Positions 57,501-64,000 of a DNA stretch of 64,000 bases are shown here, in pieces. Source of the DNA: Auriscalpium vulgare (lineage: Eukaryota; Basidiomycota; Agaricomycetes; Russulales; Auriscalpiaceae); assembly GCA_019915015.1 (NCBI GenBank), contig JAHBBC010000016.1, forward strand, positions 1,240,001 through 1,304,000, written 5' to 3'. Under the pieces are notes generated by a model. That model saw only the letters and a program-made list of their open reading frames with translations. It ran no database searches and had not been told where the DNA came from. Position 1 is the first letter of the stretch, and the number at the start of each line of letters is the position of its first letter. Position numbers and translations under genes: made by a program.

Positions 57501-58494
57501 GCTGCCGAGTGCGGCGCCGGCAGACACGGACACGGACACGGACATGGCGGTTGACCAGCGGCAGCGCAGGGCGGAGTGGGGCCATGCGCATGCGACGCTC
57601 GTCGACCAACTCGTCACCTTCGAGGGGTCGCTGGATGCACAGATCAATCGTGGTGGGTGGGAGGTGGGCGGTGGCGGGCAGGCTCCGCAGTTGGCGCAGT
57701 CGCAGTCGGAGGGGAGCTTGCAGTATCCCAGATCAGAGTCATCGCACTCTCAGTCACCGCCTAGCATGACGGCATCATCGTCGGAGCATTCGCCGGCGGC
57801 GCAGCATCCTGGATACGTTTCTCAACCGCCTCGTCAGCATGAGTACCAGCGCACGTATCCGTATGCCGAGCAACAGCAGCAGGAGTTCTCAACACATCTG
57901 CATCATTCTCGTGGTGAACAGCTTCCATCCCACCCGCATCCTGAACAACAACCATCTTATCTAGCTTCACACCCTCAAGAGCATTCCCATCCAACCCATC
58001 CAACGCTTTCGCACCGATCTTCCTCCCACAATATGTCAACATCAACACATCCCGCATTTACTCACCCGCAACCCCCGCAAAATCCATACGATCACAGGCA
58101 AGCCTACCTGCCACCTCCGCAGCCGCACTATTACGCGCCACCTCATACCTACCATGCGCCGACCCCCGATTCCTACCAGCATCACCAACAACCCGCCCTA
58201 CCATTGCCTCCACAGCAGACGCCGCAGCTACACTACAGCGAGGGTAGCTCTCCGGCCTCCTCGACGCTGGCATCGACGTCCTCGGAGCTAGAGTACCCCG
58301 CCACCCCCGACCCGCAAGCACAGCAGAAGCTGTGGAACGTCCCGCATACAGAGGCAGATGTTCTCGCACGACCTCGGTCGCCACGTCCGCGCGCGCTGGA
58401 CCGCGTTTTGAGACAGAGTGGCGACCTCAGTCTCACGGAAGCATGGTCCGCGTTCATGTCGCAAATGGATGTGTCTATGCCGCCGAGGAGGTAG
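54589..58494 (+). CDS. Zn2Cys6 transcription factor with fungal-specific domain
   Basis: A predicted nuclear DNA-binding regulator. Exons closing in phase: 54589-54692, 54753-54829, 55007-55034, 55079-55406, 55481-55492, 55545-56159, 56232-56241, 56291-56382, 56453-56561, 56620-56835, 56890-57227 and 57289-58494, giving 1,044 residues. The zinc cluster has Cys at 30, 33, 40, 46, 49 and 58, preceded by a basic start. A coiled-coil linker with NKITDMSDRIRQLEDALALS follows. The fungal-specific middle homology region spans about residues 200-640, with FYGRSAGQESILLGERDAVE near its start, LPHWERAAQLCALYLNQAPW, VSTVQALSLMAIYQGL, IGLHRDCARWKLSP, RRSLFWELFITDCWQ and FPTPIARFWVLWTHAFSAAV. The last 350 residues are rich in His, Gln, Pro and Ser, consistent with an activation region. 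Two predicted microexons (12 and 10 nt) fall in the conserved region and restore its consensus. Its 3' end faces the O-methyltransferase pair. Confidence 0.92.
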
Positions 58495-58762
58495 CTACCT
58501 GAGGTATCTTGTCATAACCTGCTTTGCCGTGTCCTTATTGTTGTTGTTATCATCTTGCTCTGATATTTGTCTGGTTAAATTTTGTCTTGCGCTCTTGTGT
58601 CGTATTTTGTCATAACAGTAGGAATCGGGTGTATTTTGCTTCACTGTAAAATAAGATGCCTCAACGTGCTTTCAATCTAGGGGCAACTAATGTACAGGAA
58701 TAAATACATAGGGGGTTCAGTTCCATTACTGTAACTTCTGTGAATTGAGAGGCGCAGTGACA

Positions 58763-60775
58763 CTAGTAGATCGGCACCGCTACAGCTTTCTGGCTGCTGA
58801 CGGCGAACGGAGCACCGTGATGCACGGCGATGAGCTTCCACCCGCCCCTTTCAAGCAGCTCTCGTATTTGCGTCACAGTCCTCTCCTGGGCATTGAACAG
58901 ACCCAGCATCTGACAAAGAAGTTTCGTAGCTGCAAAATGAGGGAGATGGGGGAAGTGCGCACCTGGAGATCAGTGTAGTACGAAATCAAGCTGGCATGGC
59001 CCATGTTGGGAAGGAGAGGCGCAGGTGGGGTAGGCAAGAGTGCCCCGGGGATCTCCTTTGCAGCCTCCTCTTCGCAAGCGTATGACATTATCTGGTCGAT
59101 GACGATGAGCTGGGTTTCGGGCTTCGCGACCTCCCGAAGGTGGCGCAGGATTTGGACGCAGTAGTCGTCGGGCCAGTCGTGAAGGATCATGCGGATGAAG
59201 TAAACGTCGGCTTCCTTCACAGGCTGGGGGTCGAAGAAGTTGTGCACTGTTATAAGTTCAGGATGTCGGCCAGCAGGACGCTATTGAAAAAAAGAGACCA
59301 TACCCTGCAGCTCAACGAGCTTCGACTGTAGTGCTTCCGGAAGGTTCTCGTCCCAGAACTGAGATTGTTTTTAGCGAATTTTCGACACTAGATAATGTTG
59401 GAGGTATACCTTGGCCGCATTTTCGACGACAGGTGCACGGTCCTGGACGATGTAATGAAGGTGCTTGTGTTTCTTCGCAAGCGTAAGAGACTGTGACCCG
59501 ACGCCTCCGCCGACATCGACAACCAAAGACCCTTGCTTGAGACCCTCCCAGTCGAAGCCTATCACAACGATTAGCGCTGCCTTATGGTGAGACTGCGCCA
59601 GATGAGTAGAGACCTTCCAGGATCGCGTTGGGCGGCGTCATGTTCTTGACGCCGTCCATCGCACTGCCGAACCTCGCCAACCGGAACTCGTTTCCTGGCT
59701 TCTCAAAGAACTGCCACATATCGTCATCGGTATTGAAAGCCTTCTTGAAAGAAGCCTTTTCCGTGGTTTCACTGAAGGCAGTTTCCGGATCCAGCATGGT
59801 TTCGGTGAGGTAAGACGACGACTTGAAGGCTTCATCGAGACTACATCACGTCAATGTCTGAAGAGGAGGTAATCTGAAGGACCTTACACGTGTCCTAGGG
59901 TTGCGGTAAATCCTAGAGTTCCCTCGAACCTGGTTACAGGACTACATTTGCGTTGTCCTTAGCACGAGACACAAAGGAATGAAGTTGTGACTTGCCTGCC
60001 AACGATAGAATCCACAGGCTTCCCACAGTCAAGAAGGGAGGAGAGTCTGTTCTGCGCAAACACATCCGGAGACACCTCGACGAAGACGTGGTTTGTGGCG
60101 AGTACACGCAAGACGCGGGCTGCGTCGCCGAAAACAGTTGGTAAGGTGAAGAAGCATGCGTGCGGAGCCACGCACCGAGCTTCTTGGGGTCTACATTTGC
60201 AGGCTTCGCGATATCTTTGACATGTAGCCCCTACGGACAAGTTGAGATGATGTCCGGCAAGAATCTTTATGGTACCGACCTGCGTGCCCGCATCCCGCAG
60301 AATCTCGGCCACATGAGCATCCACTGCGGTTCTGATAGCAGTCGAAACGTGGAACTGTAGCAATGGCGACATTCATCAATAGACTTTCAATGGTAGACCA
60401 GACGAGCCCGTGCCTGCATTGTATAACTTAAAACCGTCAGCGCCGGCGGACGGACCAGAGTTGTAATTTGCGCCGCCGCGGCGGTAATCAGAGCTCCCGC
60501 CGCCACGACTTCGGGTAAGTTGCGCGCAGCCTCGGTATCTGGGCTGAAAGGTGTGGCGGGAGATGGGAACTCAAGGGCATGGGCTTTGACGGCGTCGTCA
60601 ATCTGTTCGATTGACGTCTGGATGATGCTCGAGAGAGCTTTCAGTTCCTCTATCCTGAAGTCAGTAGAGGTCAGAGGCGGCGTGCGTTATTCGGCCGAGA
60701 CGGCGTACGTGCCTAATCAGGGAGTCAGACACACATGGCAAAGTCAGTGAACAGGGAGTCTAAGTACTCACTCAT
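58763..60775 (-). CDS. O-methyltransferase, tandem copy 1
   Basis: A SAM-dependent O-methyltransferase of the COMT-like type; in fungi these often methylate phenolic or polyketide products. An 8-nt coding exon (60768-60775, ATGAGTGA) is followed by exon 2 (60414-60654), which encodes IEELKALSSIIQTSIEQIDD and the rest of a dimerisation/winged-helix part. An apparent GC-AG intron (donor CAG|GCAC) separates it from exon 3, starting FHVSTAIRTAVDAHVAEILRD. The catalytic domain shows FDWEGLKQGSLVVDVGGGVG (SAM motif I), HYIVQDRAPVV, the catalytic-His segment YFIRMILHDWPDDYC, and QLIVIDQIMSYAC. The product ends KAVAVPIY after a GGWKLIAVHHGAPF strand. Roughly 450-470 residues, intact as far as read. 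A matching gene lies directly upstream. Confidence 0.9.
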
Positions 60776-61579
60776 AACTAGCTGCCAGGAGAGCCGAAAG
60801 GTGGTTGGGTGAAAATGTGATTCATTCGCGCTTATATACTTAGCGTACGACCCCCTGCGAAGACCTTGATAGCAATCTATTCCCTAAGACATGATTGGCA
60901 TATCCGACTCGGCTCGACCGCTGCAGACGTGAACATGATAGTCAGCCGACGATGTACGTTAGGTCAAGGTACGATGAAAGAGCCGCGCGCTCGCTCACAG
61001 CCCCACTACGTAATGGCGATGGAGTCAGGTCATCGGATAGGTTTGCCTGGATGATAAAAACCAACAAGAATGCGTTAAGCACGTAGTGCGGACGAGCTGA
61101 CGCGTTCATCGCGAAAGGCAGGAGAGCTCGTGGATCAATGCAAGCGATTTCGGCTAACGCCGAAGCCTCATGCGCGCCGCGGACACCTGAACGCCGACTG
61201 GTGCTGATAGCACCTAGTCGCCGGCTGGTACAAAACGTACTGTTCGCCAAAGAGGTCCAGGAAGGTCCACGTTCCTGGCGAAGTTTGGGTCAGGATCTGA
61301 GCCGATGCCGTTGGCAGCAGCGGTTGTCTTCAATCTGCTCCCGGAGCGAATGAGACACGAGTTACGTTGTGTAGATCTGCTTCGACTTTAGAATTCAGTG
61401 CGTGGCGCAGTTGGAAGATCCCATCATGTCAGGCTAGCTCACCACGACCTTTCCATGAGTCCTTACTTCGAATAAAGGGAGACACCGATCCGGTCGTAAT
61501 CTGATGCACATCATCGGCTAGAACGCACAGTAGAAGACGAACGGGATAACATCATTAACCAAAAGATACAGCATGCGTG
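60776..61579. other. Spacer between the tandem O-methyltransferase genes
   Basis: No gene is seen. It contains the promoter of copy 1, including a TATATAAG element, and the 3' flank of copy 2. Confidence 0.5.
60831..60838 (-). promoter_or_regulatory. TATA-like element of O-methyltransferase copy 1
   Basis: TATATAAG on the minus strand, about 56-63 bases upstream of the ATG at 60775, a usual distance for a fungal TATA box with a short leader. Confidence 0.5.
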
Positions 61580-63586
61580 TTAGACGGGCACGGCAATAGT
61601 CTTCTGCGTGCTGAATCCGAAGTGAGCTGCCCCATGGTTCACGGCGGTGATTTTCCATCCTCCTTGCGCGAGGAGCTCCTTGGCTTGCGTCAGCGTCCTT
61701 TCTTGGGCATTAAAGAGGCCGAGCATCTATTATGCGTATTCGTCATTTACATCCTAGCGAAGCATCGACAAAATCGCACCTGATGGTCCGTGCAATACGA
61801 GATAAGGCTCGCGTGTCCCAGATTGGGAAGAAGAGGCGCCGGGGGAGGAGGATGGACCGCGCCGGGGATGTCTTTCACAGTATCTTCGTCGCAGGCATAA
61901 GACATGATTTGGTCGACGACGACAAGACGTGTGTCCACCGTTGCCGCTGCCCGCAGGTGACGCAGGATCTTAACGCAATAGTCATCGGACCAGTCGTGGA
62001 GAATCATGCGAATCAAGAATACAGCTGCGGTCGTGACCGGTTGCGGGTCGAAGAAGCTGTGGGCTGCTCGAGTAAGGCTATGTCCAAGAAATGCGGAGGA
62101 TGATTTACCTTGGAGTTGAACTTGCTTGGACTCGATTGCGCCTGGAAGCTGTTGATTCCAGTACTACAATCAAACAATACACGGTCACTGTGAGGACCAG
62201 CAGGCTTGTACAGACGCATGAAGACCTGCCTTGAGACCATTCTTGACGACAGCCTCTCGATCTTGGACAATGAAGTTGAGATGTGGGTGGTTTTTCGCGA
62301 GTGTCAGGGAATGTGCGCCGATGCCTCCGCCGACATCAACGACCAAGGACCCCTCATTTAATCCACTCCAGTCGAAGCCTGCATGTCGCTTTAGTCAGGC
62401 CGTTGGATTTGACAAGATGATATTGACAGACCTTCCAGGATAGCATTCAGAGGTGACATATTCTTGAAACCGTCCATAGCGCTTCCAAACCTGACTAGTC
62501 GATGCGCGTTCCCTGGACTCTCATACAATTGCCACATGTCTACATCCGTGTTGAATGCCTTGCTGAAGGCCGTCTGGTCTGGCCGTCCGGAAGCACCATT
62601 TACTGGGTCCAAAAGAGTCTCAGTGAGATAAGCAGATGCCTTGAAGGCTTCGTCTGTGCTAAGAAAAACGTGAGGCAGTAACATAGGAGCTTCAAAGTCA
62701 ACTTACACGTGTCCTATGGTCGCTGTGACTCCCAAGGTACCCGTGAACCTCGTCTCGGGGCTAGAGAGACATCCTTCGATTATTCAAAAAAATAGAAGTG
62801 GATAGATAGAATGATACCTCTTGATCATTGACTCCACGGACTTTCCGGAATCTAAAATGGACGAAAGCCTATTCTGTGCGAACACGTCTGGGGATACCTC
62901 GCGGAAGACATGGGTTGTTGCGAGAAGGCGAAGGACACGAGCTAATATAGATCAGCTCAAGATGACTTTTACTTCCATTGCCCAGACCACGAACCAAGCT
63001 TCTTGAAGTCGGCGCCAGAATATTTCGCAATCGCTTCAGCGTGCAAGCCCTGTCGGCCTTATCAGAGATTGAATCTAGGATAAAGTAGGTTTCAAAGCTC
63101 ACCTCTGGCCCTGCATCCCGAAGAATCTCTGCGACGTAGGCCTCCACCGCAGTTCCGATTGCTGTGGAGACGTGGAACTTCACCCGGACAGTCAGCGGAG
63201 TCGTCAGTCGATAATTGAAAATGACTCGCCTGCATGGCGTAGTTCAACACCGTCATGGCCGGAGGGCGGACAATGCTAGTCAACTGACCCGCTGCTGCGG
63301 TGATCAGAACTCCAGCAGCCACCACGTCCGGCAGCGCATATGCCGCTTCGGTCTCTGCGCTCACTGGAGCATCCAATAACGGCAGAGACAGCGATTGGGT
63401 CGAGGTCGCTTCTTCTATGCGCTGTATAGACGTTTGTATAATTTCCGACAGCGCTTTAAGCTGCTCTATCCTGCACTCGATGAGTTAGCTTTTTCTCGAT
63501 GCAATCGACTCGACGTGGCGCCTACGTGCCTGAGCAAGCGGTCAGGATGCAATCGAACATACGAGCAAAACGATACACTTACTCAT
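61580..63586 (-). CDS. O-methyltransferase, tandem copy 2
   Basis: Paralogue of the gene at 58763-60775, same orientation and exon plan. Exon 1 is again 8 nt (63579-63586, ATGAGTAA) and exon 2 (63230-63470) has exactly the same 241-nt length. The following intron again has a GC donor (CAG|GCGAGT), and exon 3 starts FHVSTAIGTAVEAYVAEILRD. Downstream parts are MLSTDEAF-like KAS/TETLLDPVNGA sequence, a GLNEGSLVVDVGGGIG-type SAM motif, the catalytic-His segment FLIRMILHDWSDDYC, RLVVVDQIMSYACDE and the C-terminal TQKTIAVPV. I read no damage. The two copies differ at many residues, so the duplication is not very recent. Different substrates are possible. Confidence 0.88.
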
Positions 63587-64000
63587 GACTGGAGTAGGAT
63601 TGGTAGAAGTGGTATGATGAGGGGAGTTAGCAGCAGTGTGGCCGGCCAACTTCATTAAGTAAACTTGGCGTAGAGGCGTACAATATTCGGAACACTGAAC
63701 TGAGACCGAAGGTGGATAATGGCATCTTTGATGGCGATCGCAGGCAGTCGCCAACTGACATGTGTCTGCAGGCTTCCATGGGGTCACACTGACAGATCAT
63801 AGGTGGCAGATATGTGTAGCACTTCATCTGGCCATGGCCAGCCGTTCACCACGACAGAGATTCTTGGGTTCAAAAAAACGGTAGAAGAGCGGGTGTTAGT
63901 ACTTTGAGACAGGTATTCACCTCATGCGCCCGGGCTGGAGAGCAAAAAATCGGGCTTCAGAGTAGAGAGTATGCAGAGCGCGGTGTCCTCGGCGTTGCTG
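63587..64000. other. Right end, upstream of O-methyltransferase copy 2
   Basis: No gene is recognised. It lies upstream of copy 2 and probably holds its promoter; no clear TATA element was found. Confidence 0.4.

Noticed and set aside
1..64000. CRISPR arrays, bacterial operons and rRNA or tRNA genes
   Set aside because: Spliced genes show nuclear fungal DNA; no regularly spaced repeats or rRNA were seen, and the few GGTTCGA-like stretches had no cloverleaf context.

Overview
The window looks like nuclear DNA of a filamentous basidiomycete, probably an Agaricomycete of polypore type. Genes are dense and GC-rich, broken by many introns of about 50-60 bases with GTRNGY donors and YAG acceptors. 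Several products are fungal or basidiomycete types: a GT48 beta-1,3-glucan synthase, a velvet regulator, a Zn2Cys6 factor with a fungal-specific domain, tandem fungal O-methyltransferases and a secreted thaumatin-like protein. Placement in the Polyporales is inference; the eukaryotic fungal origin is secure. For most genes I reconstructed exons by hand and checked that the reading phase closes.

Left part (1-14.9 kb). The first 4.4 kb carry no recognisable gene. A SAM-dependent methyltransferase (minus, 4446-5544) and an orphan low-complexity protein (plus, 7627-9510) follow. A gene-poor stretch holds a 33-bp repeat. Two related retropepsin-like proteins without the usual catalytic triplet lie in tandem on the minus strand (12.2-14.6 kb).

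Housekeeping block (14.9-30.8 kb). This holds NADP-isocitrate dehydrogenase, purine nucleoside phosphorylase, an orphan multi-spanning membrane protein divergent from it, an SDR-like protein, a small two-helix membrane protein, a BTB/POZ protein with an Asn tract, and a complete FKS-type glucan synthase. Three nested palindromic GGTC/GACC motifs sit about 340 bp apart at 19.9-20.7 kb.

Middle part (30.8-43.5 kb). A 3.8-kb stretch without a clear gene precedes a VelB-like velvet protein. Divergent from it is a secreted endonuclease/exonuclease/phosphatase (EEP) gene. Its first intron contains a complete 3,388-bp PIF/Harbinger transposon with perfect 68-bp terminal inverted repeats, a 3-bp AAT target duplication and two intact element genes. 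The host gene still reads through in frame if the enlarged intron is spliced.

Right part (43.5-64 kb). In order: an NmrA-like gene with three apparent one-base frame breaks, a secreted thaumatin-like protein, methionine aminopeptidase 1, a REEP/Yop1-like ER-shaping protein, a GH18 chitinase, a 1,044-residue Zn2Cys6 factor with predicted 10- and 12-nt microexons, and two tandem O-methyltransferases. Both methyltransferases start with an 8-nt coding exon and share an apparent GC-AG intron. The factor and the methyltransferases could form a small secondary-metabolism module. Glucan synthase, chitinase and thaumatin-like protein are all wall-related, but nothing in the sequence shows co-regulation.
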